A DNA stretch of 12,771 nucleotides. Origin: FW021-bin31 sp964478125. Lineage in GTDB: Bacteria; Bacteroidota; Bacteroidia; Chitinophagales; Chitinophagaceae. A program made the translations under genes and the position numbers. Shown piece by piece: positions 1 through 7,138 of the stretch (positions are counted from its first letter, which is position 1; each line of letters opens with the position of its first letter). The notes under the pieces were generated by a model. It was given only the letters and a program-made list of their open reading frames with translations. It searched no databases and was not told where the DNA came from. The stretch is taken from contig CAYZGR010000078.1 in NCBI GenBank assembly GCA_964478125.1, forward strand, positions 1-12,771. The letters run 5' to 3'.

Positions 1-2370
1 TTAAAATTTAAAATTCCAGGTGACTGCCGGGATAACGGGGAATAAAGCCACCTTTTTGGGTTGAATGGTCAAACTCCCGTCCAGGTATCCTCCTTCCGAA
101 TCAAAATAAATAAAGTAGGGATTTAATCGGCTGTAGGCATTATAAACGGAAAAAGTCCAGGAATGTGAAAATTTTCTTCCCGGTTTCGGAGGAGGAGTAT
201 AAGTAGCAGACAGGTCAAGACGATTATAAGGTTTCAGACGATAGGTATTCAGATGAGAATAAGCCTGTGATAAGACCCCTTCTATAAAATAAAACTTCTC
301 TGGCAGTGTAGTCGGACTTCCTGTCTCATAAATAAAATCCCCTGCAAATGTCCAACGATGGTTCAACTTATAAGAAACCACCACTTTCAGATCATGACGA
401 CGATCCTGCCGGGCGGGATACCGCTCTCCCTCATTCAGATCGGGGAAATGGCGCCAAACCCAGGATAAGGTGTATCCCAGCCATCCTTTCAAACGACCCT
501 TTTGTTTATGAATAAATAATTCAGCTCCATAGGCGGTTGCTTTCCCAAAGACAAAACTATTCTGAGGATCCTCCAATGAGGGCAAATAACCCGGTCCGAA
601 TTCCATCTGGTTTTTCATATCCTTATAATAAACGGAGAGGGAACTTTCATACATATTGTCTCTAAAGTTCTGATAATATCCTATCGCATATTGCCAGGCT
701 ATTTCCGGCTTTACCACGGCTGTACTGGGTACCCAGAGATCGGTAGGCAAGGTAGTGGTATTGCTGGATACCAGGTGAATATACTGGAAATTTCGTGTTA
801 CGGAGGCTTTGAGCGCGTTATGATGCAACAGATCAAATTGAAAAAGGAGACGCGGCGCCCACCCCGTGTAAGTTTGTACAGGCTCTGACTTTTTATAAAC
901 GGTACTGTCCAAAAGCGCTCCTTTTTCATCTGTTTTATAGCTGGTATAAGGGCCAATTTGTTGAAAAAAGCTAAACCGGATACCTGCATTTATTTTCAAT
1001 CGTTTTGAAACCTGCCAGTCGTCCAGAGCATAAAGTGCAGCCTCATGGGCATGCTTTTCAAAAGGATTGGCTGCATCGAAAGAGGTCTCATTGGATTCCC
1101 CCGTAACAGTAGAAGGAATAAAGCGGTGAATAATATAATTACCCCCAAATTGGATGTGATGATGGTTGTTGAGATACCAGGAAAAGTGGGTTTTAAAATT
1201 CCAGTCTTTAATTCCCGAGTGCATGCCGATCAATAAATCTTTTTGTTCCCCGTTAAAAGAAAAGTCATAGGCATTATAAACAAGTTCGGTATTGGCAAAC
1301 AGCCTGTTGCTGAATAAATGGTTCCACCGCAGCGTCGCCGTGCTATTTCCCCAGGGAATGGTCGTTTTAAAGTCTTGGTTACTGCTGGTGAATTTAAACC
1401 GGTCCCGTCCAAAATATCCGCTTAAAAACAACCGATCCTTATCCGAAAAAGCATAATTAACTTTGGCATTCAGATCATAAAAATAATAACCCGATCCATG
1501 GAAAGAGCTGTTTTTGGAAATAAATGGTTTTATTAAAGCATCAATATAGGTTCGCCTTGCGGCTACTATAAAAGAGGCCTTATTTTTGACTATGGGTCCT
1601 TCCAGAGAAAAGCGTGAAGCGATCAGACCGATCCCTCCCTCGCCGTGAAGCGCCTTGTTATTGCCTTCTTTCATGGAGATATCTACCACGGAAGACAACC
1701 GTCCTCCATAATTGGCAGGCATTCCTCCTTTTAATAAGGTAACATCTTTGATGGCATCTCCGTTAAAAACAGAAAAAAAACCGAATAAATGTCCGGTATT
1801 GTATACCGGCGCCCCGTCGAGTAATACCAGATTTTGACCGGGCCCTCCTCCGCGTATAAATAATCCTGACGTCCCTTCTCCTCCGGATTGCACGCCCGGC
1901 AGCAGCTGTAGCGCCTTCAATACATCTATCTCACCAAATAAAGCAGGCAGTTGTTGGATGCGTTTCATGGGCAGGTTTACCTTTCCCATAGCTGTGCTGG
2001 TCACATTTTCAGAACCTTTTTTATCCGTAATAACCACTTCTTTCCGGCTAATGGCAACAGGTATAAGGGACAGATTTAGACGAATGGAGCCGGTGATCTT
2101 TACATTGACGGTTCTTGTATTATAGCCAAGAAAAGAATAGCGGATGCCGTAATCTCCCGCGGGCAAACGTATGGCATAGTATCCATAGCTATTAGTGACG
2201 ATCCCTTCCGAAGTCCCCACGATTTGTACCGAGGCGCCCTGAAGCATTTCTCCGCTGGCTGAGTCGCTTACATAACCACTCAGGATGAATTGCTGTCCAA
2301 ATACAGAATCCCGCCCCTGAATAGCGATGAATACGATCTGGAGCAAGATAAAGTAAGCAACTTTCTTCAT
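1..2370 (-). CDS. TonB-dependent outer-membrane receptor with N-terminal carboxypeptidase-regulatory-like domain
   Basis: A probable outer-membrane receptor that would import a ligand using energy from TonB/ExbBD; the substrate is unknown. The 789-aa protein has a signal peptide (MKKVAYFILLQIVF..., likely cut just before QQ near residue 26). A carboxypeptidase-D regulatory-like beta domain covers about residues 28-106 (LSGYVSDSASGEMLQGASV). A plug domain covers about 125-235 (SGLFIRGGGPGQNLVLLDG, then GGMPANYGGRLSSVVDI). The rest is a beta-barrel rich in aromatic residues, ending in WNFKF with the terminal Phe expected for barrel assembly. I chose the ATG at 2370 (MKK), which begins a normal signal peptide; an in-frame ATG at 2379 adds only MCK. 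It is not a full-size SusC (usually about 1,000 aa) and no SusD lies upstream. Receptors of this type often precede a DUF4249 lipoprotein, but downstream sequence is outside the window. The stop codon is bases 1-3, so the gene is complete. Family call secure, ligand unknown. Confidence 0.93.
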   Translation of the reverse strand: MKKVAYFILLQIVFIAIQGRDSVFGQQFILSGYVSDSASGEMLQGASVQIVGTSEGIVTNSYGYYAIRLPAGDYGIRYSFLGYNTRTVNVKITGSIRLNLSLIPVAISRKEVVITDKKGSENVTSTAMGKVNLPMKRIQQLPALFGEIDVLKALQLLPGVQSGGEGTSGLFIRGGGPGQNLVLLDGAPVYNTGHLFGFFSVFNGDAIKDVTLLKGGMPANYGGRLSSVVDISMKEGNNKALHGEGGIGLIASRFSLEGPIVKNKASFIVAARRTYIDALIKPFISKNSSFHGSGYYFYDLNAKVNYAFSDKDRLFLSGYFGRDRFKFTSSNQDFKTTIPWGNSTATLRWNHLFSNRLFANTELVYNAYDFSFNGEQKDLLIGMHSGIKDWNFKTHFSWYLNNHHHIQFGGNYIIHRFIPSTVTGESNETSFDAANPFEKHAHEAALYALDDWQVSKRLKINAGIRFSFFQQIGPYTSYKTDEKGALLDSTVYKKSEPVQTYTGWAPRLLFQFDLLHHNALKASVTRNFQYIHLVSSNTTTLPTDLWVPSTAVVKPEIAWQYAIGYYQNFRDNMYESSLSVYYKDMKNQMEFGPGYLPSLEDPQNSFVFGKATAYGAELFIHKQKGRLKGWLGYTLSWVWRHFPDLNEGERYPARQDRRHDLKVVVSYKLNHRWTFAGDFIYETGSPTTLPEKFYFIEGVLSQAYSHLNTYRLKPYNRLDLSATYTPPPKPGRKFSHSWTFSVYNAYSRLNPYFIYFDSEGGYLDGSLTIQPKKVALFPVIPAVTWNFKF

Positions 2371-2470
2371 TTTACACATTCAGCCGCAAGGTAACGGAAG
2401 TTTTATCAACCTGAGAACAAAAACTACCTGTTTTGCAATAGCCGCCCTGATGTATATTGCAGCTCCTGTT

Positions 2471-2517
2471 CTTGAATTTTATGAGAAAGAATTCCTGAGG
2501 CGGCCTCAAAATTCAAG
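2471..2517 (-). terminator. Nested inverted repeat at the 3' end of the DUF3347 gene, possible terminator
   Basis: A perfect 10-bp inverted repeat (CTTGAATTTT at 2471-2480, AAAATTCAAG at 2508-2517) encloses a shorter GC-rich hairpin, TGAGG-cgg-CCTCA, at about 2495-2507. The right arm overlaps the last codons and stop (2506-2508) of the DUF3347 gene, so on the minus strand the structure forms right at its end and before the receptor gene. The inner hairpin is followed on the minus strand by GGAATTCTTTCTC, which is only moderately T-rich. This may be a weak terminator or a processing/stability element; the structure is seen, the function is inferred. Confidence 0.4.
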
Positions 2518-3087
2518 AGTTTCTTTTACTTCTCCACAATTGATCATTTCATGTCCATAATAGGGATTGCGTATAGCCGCAGAATTGCTTAACCAATAAC
2601 CATCGGCCATGGGACAATAAGTTCGGTAAACCGTTATCCCCTTTAGTCCGACTGTTTTAATCAGATTATAAGAAACGCCGGAAATCAATTTAAAAGTTTC
2701 CCGCATGTCTTTGATTGAACTGTCTTTTGCCAGTCCGGCAATCTCTATATGAAGACTATCCACTCCTTCTTTTACCGCCTCTTTTTTTGAGGGATCGTTT
2801 ATTTTATCAAGAGGCAGATCATTAGCCCTGGCTGCCAGCTGGGAAGCTGCCCGCAAGACAACTGCACTATCCGTTTCCACGAAAGCATCTTTCAGACTGT
2901 AATAAGCTTGCAGAAAGGAATCCATGGACGCCGCCATTGCCGGCGTCACCTTCACATCCATCTTCACCACAGTGGTATCTGCATCATCTCCGTTCCCTGC
3001 GCCACTTTTTGTACCGGAGCTGCATGCCATCATTAAAAATAAAAATCCCAATGTCATACAGATCCCCAAGAAACTTAATTTCTTCAT
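2506..3087 (-). CDS. DUF3347-domain lipoprotein
   Basis: A 193-aa predicted lipoprotein. The N-terminus has KK, a hydrophobic stretch, then MMAC with the lipid-bearing Cys at residue 22, followed by a Ser/Gly/Asp-rich linker. Residues about 50-193 match the DUF3347 pattern of Bacteroidota: a helical segment (SFLQAYYSLKDAFVETDS), then YCPMADGYWLS, IRNPYYG and the C-terminal MINCGEVKE. The same domain is often fused to the C-terminus of CusB-like metal-efflux adaptors. Cys158, Met160, His179, Met181 and Cys184 are plausible soft-metal ligands; that is inference, not shown. Here the domain stands alone, with no RND pump beside it. It lies upstream of the receptor on the same strand (135 bp apart) and is divergent from the ABC-F gene. 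Its -7 box is at 3127-3134. Domain call good; role unknown, possibly envelope copper or heavy-metal handling. Confidence 0.85.
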   Translation of the reverse strand: MKKLSFLGICMTLGFLFLMMACSSGTKSGAGNGDDADTTVVKMDVKVTPAMAASMDSFLQAYYSLKDAFVETDSAVVLRAASQLAARANDLPLDKINDPSKKEAVKEGVDSLHIEIAGLAKDSSIKDMRETFKLISGVSYNLIKTVGLKGITVYRTYCPMADGYWLSNSAAIRNPYYGHEMINCGEVKETLEF

Positions 3088-3126
3088 TCTTTATTAATTT
3101 TTAATTTATAATCTGTTCCCCTGGCA

Positions 3127-3134
3127 CAAAGATA
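3127..3134 (-). promoter_or_regulatory. Candidate -7 box (TATCTTTG) for the DUF3347 lipoprotein gene
   Basis: The minus strand reads TATCTTTG, matching the Bacteroidetes TAnnTTTG -7 consensus, about 40 bp upstream of the ATG at 3087. No TTG is seen at the ideal 19-bp spacing, so only the -7 element is supported. It faces away from the plus-strand box at 3157-3164. Confidence 0.5.
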
Positions 3135-3156
3135 AGGTATCCACCTCAGGAAATTG

Positions 3157-3164
3157 TACTTTTG
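3157..3164 (+). promoter_or_regulatory. Candidate -7 box (TACTTTTG) for the ABC-F gene
   Basis: TACTTTTG matches TAnnTTTG and lies 47 bp upstream of the ABC-F start codon at 3211. A clear -33 TTG at the standard distance is not seen. With the minus-strand box at 3127-3134 it forms a compact divergent promoter region in the 123-bp intergenic space. Confidence 0.5.
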
Positions 3165-3210
3165 CACCCCTCAAAGACAATAGAGAAAAAAAGACAAAAG
3201 TTGAAAATGT

Positions 3211-5163
3211 ATGTTAATAGGAATTAACCATATTACATTCGAATTTGGTGCACATGCGATTTTGAGGGATACAAGCTGGCAGATCATGCCTAATGAGCGC
3301 ATCGGGCTCATCGGGGTAAACGGGGCCGGAAAATCGACCTTATTACGCATCATAAACGGGGAATATACGGTATCCGGAGGGAGTGTAACACGTGCAGGGG
3401 AAGTCTCCGTAGGCTTTTTCAATCAGGATCTGTTGAGTTTTGAGAGCCGCGATACTATTTTACAAGTAGCTATGACTGCCTTTGAGCGGGCATTGCTTTT
3501 AGAAAAGAAACTGGAGAGAATAGCTCAAAAGATGGCTGATGACCACAGTGAGGCACTCCTGCAGGAATACAGCAAAATCCAGGAAGAATTTGAAGCTTTG
3601 GATGGCTACAACCTGCAACACAAAACGGAAGCCATGTTGGAAGGGCTGGGCTTTAAAACTACTGACCTGCAACGACCTTATAATGAATTTTCCGGAGGGT
3701 GGCGAATGCGCGTTTTACTGGCAAGGATGATGTTGCAGCAACCGGAAGTGCTGATGCTGGACGAGCCTACCAACCACCTGGATCTTCCCTCTATTGAGTG
3801 GCTGGAGCGGTATCTGCAGAAATATCAGGGAACGGTGATCATCACCTCTCACGACCGCTATTTCCTGGACCGGATGGTTACCAAAATTGCGGAGTTATAC
3901 CAACAACAGATCCACCTCTATTCAGGAAATTACAGTTTTTATGAAAAGGAAAAAGCCCTGCGCATAGAGCAACAGCAAAGGGCTTATGAAAATCAACAAG
4001 AATATATCCGCCAGCAGGAACGTTTCATTGAGCGGTTTCGGGCTAAGGCGACCAAGGCTGCACAGGCCCAAAGCGCGATGAAGAGGTTGGACCGCCTGGA
4101 AAGAGTTGAAGAGGTTGATGGAGGTCCTGAAAAAATAAAGATCCGCTTTAATGTTGGCCGGGTACCTGGAAAAATACTTTGCACGCTTGAGCATCTCAAT
4201 AAAAGGTATGGTAAACAAGTCATCTTAAAAAATACGAATGCCCTCATTGAAAGAGGAGATCGTATTGCCCTGATAGGGGCCAACGGGATGGGAAAATCGA
4301 CCTTGTTACGCATCATCGCCGGCACAGAATCGTTTGAGGGCAAACGCATCCCGGGCCATAATGCGGTAACCAGCTTTTATGCTCAACATCAACTGGAAGC
4401 CTTGAATCTGGAGAATGATATATTAGGGGAATTACAACAATGCGGAAGCGGCTATCCGGATCAGGAATTGCGCGGGCTACTGGGATGTTTCCTATTCTCC
4501 GGAGATGATGTTTTTAAAAAAATAAAAGTGCTTTCAGGCGGGGAAAAGGCCAGAGTAGCTTTAGCTAAAACCATCATCAGCAAAGCAAATTTCCTGTTAC
4601 TGGACGAGCCTACCAATCACCTGGATATGCAATCGGTAGATCGCCTGGTAGAAGCCCTGGACCAATATGAAGGGACTTATGTTTTGGTATCTCATGATCG
4701 TTATTTCGTGAACCGGACCGCCAACAAAATATGGGAAATAAGGGATCAGGAGATCAAAATATTTAGCGGCACATACAGCGAATGGGAAGTCTGGAAAAAG
4801 GAACAGGAAGAAAAACAGCAATCCCGGACGACTGTTCTTCCTAAAAAACCTTCAGAAGAGAAATCAAAAACAGAGAAAGCTGTCCCCATGCGCAAAGGCG
4901 CCATAGACAAAGACACTAAAAGAGAGTGGCAAAAACAAAAGAGCCGGTTCGAAAAACTGGAAAAGAAGGTCAACGACCTCAAGGCAAACCTACACGCCTT
5001 AGCGCAACAACTCGCCCAACCCGATACCTATTCGGATAAAGAAAAATTCCAGGTAGCCGAAAAAGCTTATAATGAGACGACGGAAAAGCTTAAAATGGCG
5101 GAAGCAGAATACGAGCAGGTATTTGAAAAAATGATGGAGTTGGAAGCGGGTATGGCCGTGTAA
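3211..5163 (+). CDS. ABC-F family ATPase (Uup/EttA-like, ribosome-associated)
   Basis: A soluble protein of 650 aa with two ABC ATPase domains and no membrane segments, the hallmark of ABC-F proteins, which act on the ribosome as translation factors or ribosome-protection proteins rather than as transporters. Domain 1: Walker A GVNGAGKS at 35-42, signature FSGGW near 160, Walker B LMLDEPTNHLD from 181. A charged linker of the P-site tRNA interaction motif type follows at about 240-300 (YIRQQERFIERFRAKATKAA). Domain 2: Walker A GANGMGKS at 356-363, signature LSGGE at 441-445, Walker B FLLLDEPTNHLD at 461-472. The C-terminal ~80 residues are a Lys/Glu-rich coiled coil, as in Uup-like members. 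Both catalytic Glu residues are present. The start ATG at 3211 gives a correct beta-strand before Walker A; an ATG at 3207 is out of frame. Probably a housekeeping factor; antibiotic protection cannot be read from sequence alone. Confidence 0.95.
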   Translation: MLIGINHITFEFGAHAILRDTSWQIMPNERIGLIGVNGAGKSTLLRIINGEYTVSGGSVTRAGEVSVGFFNQDLLSFESRDTILQVAMTAFERALLLEKKLERIAQKMADDHSEALLQEYSKIQEEFEALDGYNLQHKTEAMLEGLGFKTTDLQRPYNEFSGGWRMRVLLARMMLQQPEVLMLDEPTNHLDLPSIEWLERYLQKYQGTVIITSHDRYFLDRMVTKIAELYQQQIHLYSGNYSFYEKEKALRIEQQQRAYENQQEYIRQQERFIERFRAKATKAAQAQSAMKRLDRLERVEEVDGGPEKIKIRFNVGRVPGKILCTLEHLNKRYGKQVILKNTNALIERGDRIALIGANGMGKSTLLRIIAGTESFEGKRIPGHNAVTSFYAQHQLEALNLENDILGELQQCGSGYPDQELRGLLGCFLFSGDDVFKKIKVLSGGEKARVALAKTIISKANFLLLDEPTNHLDMQSVDRLVEALDQYEGTYVLVSHDRYFVNRTANKIWEIRDQEIKIFSGTYSEWEVWKKEQEEKQQSRTTVLPKKPSEEKSKTEKAVPMRKGAIDKDTKREWQKQKSRFEKLEKKVNDLKANLHALAQQLAQPDTYSDKEKFQVAEKAYNETTEKLKMAEAEYEQVFEKMMELEAGMAV

Positions 5164-5175
5164 AGTGATTACCGG

Positions 5176-5205
5176 TTGATTTTTTCTATCTAATTTGTAT
5201 TTTTG
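5176..5205 (+). promoter_or_regulatory. Bacteroidetes-type promoter for the MFS gene (TTG-N19-TATTTTTG)
   Basis: TTG at 5176-5178 and TATTTTTG at 5198-5205 are separated by exactly 19 bp, fitting the Bacteroidetes sigma-ABfr consensus TTG-N19-TAnnTTTG. Transcription would begin at about 5212, giving a leader of roughly 24 nt before the ATG at 5236. A TTG codon at 5203, in frame with the transporter gene, lies inside this -7 box and upstream of the predicted transcript start, so it cannot be the translation start if the promoter is real. Confidence 0.7.
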
Positions 5206-5235
5206 AATGAGATTTTATCATTCAAAAAGGTTATA

Positions 5236-6594
5236 ATGGAAAAATCAACTTCAGACAAGAGAAATATTGAATTACTGGCGCGTCTGAATCGCATTCCCGT
5301 CTGGGCATTTCCGAAAAGCTATCTGGCCATTATCGGAATAGGATATTTTTTTACCTTTTATGATATCAGTAATATCGGCTTTGCCATGCCGGCAATCAAT
5401 GAACAATTCAATTTATCGAACTCCACCAGCCTGTTTCTTGCCTTATCAGTCGGGCTTATTGGTTATATAATCGGATCCTTCATAATCGGCACACTGGCCG
5501 ACCGCTTTGGCCGCTACCGGATGCTGCTTCTCACCTTTGGCTTGACAGCGATTGGCTCTTTTGGAGATGCTTTGGCCCCGGGGGTTACCACCCTCATTAT
5601 ATTCCGCTTTCTAACAGGGGTCGGCGTTGGGGCTGATTTGAATTTAGTATCCACTTACATCAGTGAGTTAGCGCCCACCTCGCGCCGGGGAAGAATTACG
5701 TTGCTGACTTTTCTGATAGGTATTCTGGGGCAAACCGTTACCCCTTTCGTAGCTTTAGCGCTTGTTCCGCACTTTGAAATAGGATGGCGTTTATTGTTTG
5801 GCATTGGCGGTCTTATTGCCGTCATAGGTCTTCTTCTCCGGGTCAGACTCCCTGAATCCCCGCGTTGGGAGATCCATCGGGGTCATTATAAAAATGCCGA
5901 GAAAACCATTTTACAGATGGAAAGTAATTGTGGTAACCGCCATATTCATTTGCCCGAACCCGTTCCGGATCTGGTAAGTTTTCGTGAAGGATTTCCTTTC
6001 CGGTTTCTTCTGAAACCGATATACCTTCGTCGTCTGGCCATCTTGGTTGCCATGTGGTTTCTCTGGTACATAGGAAACTATGGCTTTCTGGGGGATGCAG
6101 CCGAACTTCTTTCTGCCCATGGGGCAGGTATGGGCGATTCCATTGCTTATCTGGCCGTAGGCGCCATAGGCTATCCTATAGGTACTTTATTGGTATTGGG
6201 TATTGTAGATCATTTTGAGCGAAAGAAATTGATCTTTTTCACAACCGTGGTCTGGCTCATAGGCATGCTCCTGGTAGGAGGTTATGCCAACACCTGGTCT
6301 ATTTATATGGGTTCCTTCTGTGCATCGCTGGCGCTGGGCGCCTATCTCCAGGTGGCCTATACCTATACCGCCGAAGTTTTTCCTACACAGGCGCGCGCCA
6401 CCGGTTTTGCACTTTCAGATGGCATTGGCCACGCAGGAGGTGCGGTAGGAGCGCTTCTTTTACCTGCTATCATAGCACATTATTCCTTTTTTACCGGTTT
6501 TGCATTTATTGGGTGCACCGGATTACTGGCGGGTATTATTGCATTGTTCGGACCTAAAACAACGGGACGAAATCTCGAGAGTGTATCTTCTTAG
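5236..6594 (+). CDS. MFS transporter, sugar-porter / metabolite:H+ symporter type
   Basis: A 452-aa inner-membrane secondary transporter with about 12 hydrophobic segments. Visible motifs: a TM1 acidic residue (FYDISN, Asp43); the loop 2-3 motif GTLADRFGRYR at 85-95; TM4 RFLTGVGVGADL at 124-135; ELAPTSRRGR at 144-153; PESPRW at 206-211 after TM6; AEVFPTQARATG at 379-390; and a degenerate C-terminal sugar-porter tail, PKTTGRNLE, at 440-448. This combination places it in the Sugar_tr branch that includes NiaP-like and aromatic-acid/metabolite symporters; the substrate cannot be named. At 452 aa it is shorter than XylE-type xylose symporters (about 490 aa), so linking it to the distant xylAB genes is speculative. 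The ATG at 5236 is preferred because the only longer in-frame start, a TTG at 5203, sits within the promoter. It lies 72 bp after the ABC-F gene with its own promoter. Confidence 0.9.
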   Translation: MEKSTSDKRNIELLARLNRIPVWAFPKSYLAIIGIGYFFTFYDISNIGFAMPAINEQFNLSNSTSLFLALSVGLIGYIIGSFIIGTLADRFGRYRMLLLTFGLTAIGSFGDALAPGVTTLIIFRFLTGVGVGADLNLVSTYISELAPTSRRGRITLLTFLIGILGQTVTPFVALALVPHFEIGWRLLFGIGGLIAVIGLLLRVRLPESPRWEIHRGHYKNAEKTILQMESNCGNRHIHLPEPVPDLVSFREGFPFRFLLKPIYLRRLAILVAMWFLWYIGNYGFLGDAAELLSAHGAGMGDSIAYLAVGAIGYPIGTLLVLGIVDHFERKKLIFFTTVVWLIGMLLVGGYANTWSIYMGSFCASLALGAYLQVAYTYTAEVFPTQARATGFALSDGIGHAGGAVGALLLPAIIAHYSFFTGFAFIGCTGLLAGIIALFGPKTTGRNLESVSS

Positions 6595-6612
6595 AGACGA
6601 GGTTGTTTTTTT
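6571..6612 (+). terminator. Possible Rho-independent terminator of the MFS gene
   Basis: AATCTCG (6571-6577) can pair with CGAGGTT (6598-6604) in a 7-bp stem with one G-T wobble and a 20-nt loop. It is followed, after one G, by seven T residues (6606-6612). The stem overlaps the MFS stop codon. Position and T-run fit an intrinsic terminator; the long loop makes it weak. It also separates the gene from the convergent fragment ending at 6636. Confidence 0.4.
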
Positions 6613-6635
6613 AGGAGCAAAAAATTCGGTAATTC

Positions 6636-6849
6636 TTATTCTATTTTTTGGGTTGACCAGGTGGCATCTTTATAATAGGGATGGTAATAATATTCATCGG
6701 GGCTGGTGGGGTTTTGAAGATATCCGAGACTATACCATCCTTTGGGATGGCTCATATCCAATACCCAGGTTTTCCCTTTCTGGCCGCCAGTCAGATAGCC
6801 CATCGCAGATCCTCCAGAAAAGACAGATCCGTAGCGGTTACGTGGATCC
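6636..6849 (-). CDS. 3' fragment of an unidentified gene, cut by the scaffold gap
   Basis: An open frame runs leftward from the edge of the N gap for 70 codons to a TAA at 6636-6638; the 5' part is missing. The peptide looks genuine, with varied residues and many aromatics (GYLTGGQKGKTWVLDMSHPK, then PDEYYYHPYYKDATW). The opposite strand gives a less protein-like translation. The stretch LTGG..KTWVLD followed by Gly/aromatic residues reminds me of a motif in PKD-type surface lipoproteins found near SusC/SusD genes in Bacteroidota, but here it lies only about 50 residues from the C-terminus, and I would not assign a family on it. It converges with the MFS gene, 41 bp between the stops. Being a real coding end is likely; identity is unknown. 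Confidence 0.5.
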
Positions 6850-6949
6850 NNNNNNNNNNNNNNNNNNNNNNNNNNNNNNNNNNNNNNNNNNNNNNNNNNN
6901 NNNNNNNNNNNNNNNNNNNNNNNNNNNNNNNNNNNNNNNNNNNNNNNNN
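6850..6949. other. Assembly gap (100 N)
   Basis: Exactly 100 undetermined bases, a conventional placeholder for a scaffold gap of unknown size. Both flanking reading frames lose their 5' ends here and read away from the gap. A GH2 protein is normally 800 aa or more, so more than 2 kb of coding sequence is missing if the right-hand fragment was ever a whole gene. The last six bases before the gap are GGATCC. Confidence 0.97.
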
Positions 6950-7133
6950 ATTTATAGCCGGTGTTGACAATGGTAGCGAAATCGACCATGAGCCTTTTAA
7001 AGCCAATTACCGAAAGGCGTTCAACGGGCAATGCCTGGTTATTATCCAATCTAAAAAGGAACCAGGAACCATCGTATTAACAGCTAAGGCGGATGGCCTG
7101 GCATCAAATATCATACGGATAGAAACAGAATAG
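6950..7133 (+). CDS. C-terminal fragment of a GH2 family glycoside hydrolase (beta-galactosidase-like)
   Basis: Sixty codons from the gap edge to TAG at 7133 encode the terminal Ig-like domain typical of Bacteroidota GH2 beta-galactosidases: GVDNGSEIDHEPFKANYRKA, FNGQCLVIIQSKKEPGTIVL and a final ADGLASNIIRIETE. In the family, VDNG, the E.FKA..R.AFNGKCL core and the closing TA...GL....I.IE strand are characteristic (the GH2 C-terminal domain 5 type). The first complete codon is at 6951. The sugar-binding, catalytic barrel and jelly-roll domains, roughly 750 or more residues, are absent because of the gap, so specificity (galactosidase, mannosidase, glucuronidase) cannot be judged. It stops 5 bp before the AraC relic on the opposite strand. 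Family call good; whether the gene is intact is unknown. Confidence 0.8.
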
Positions 7134-7138
7134 TGCTG

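Noticed and set aside
3211..5163. Dedicated antibiotic-resistance ABC-F protein (Vga/Msr/OptrA type)
   Set aside because: The C-terminal coiled coil and overall form look like housekeeping Uup-type proteins, and no resistance context is nearby.
6681..6849. Reading the plus-strand frame left of the gap as part of the GH2 gene, since it is open through the N run
   Set aside because: The N run translates as open in any frame. The peptide left of the gap in this frame has no GH2 character, and the minus-strand frame there looks more like protein.
6844..6849. GGATCC (a BamHI site) exactly at the left edge of the gap, as a sign of a cloning or linker artefact
   Set aside because: A single 6-mer at a contig end can be chance, and the minus-strand frame runs through it without interruption.
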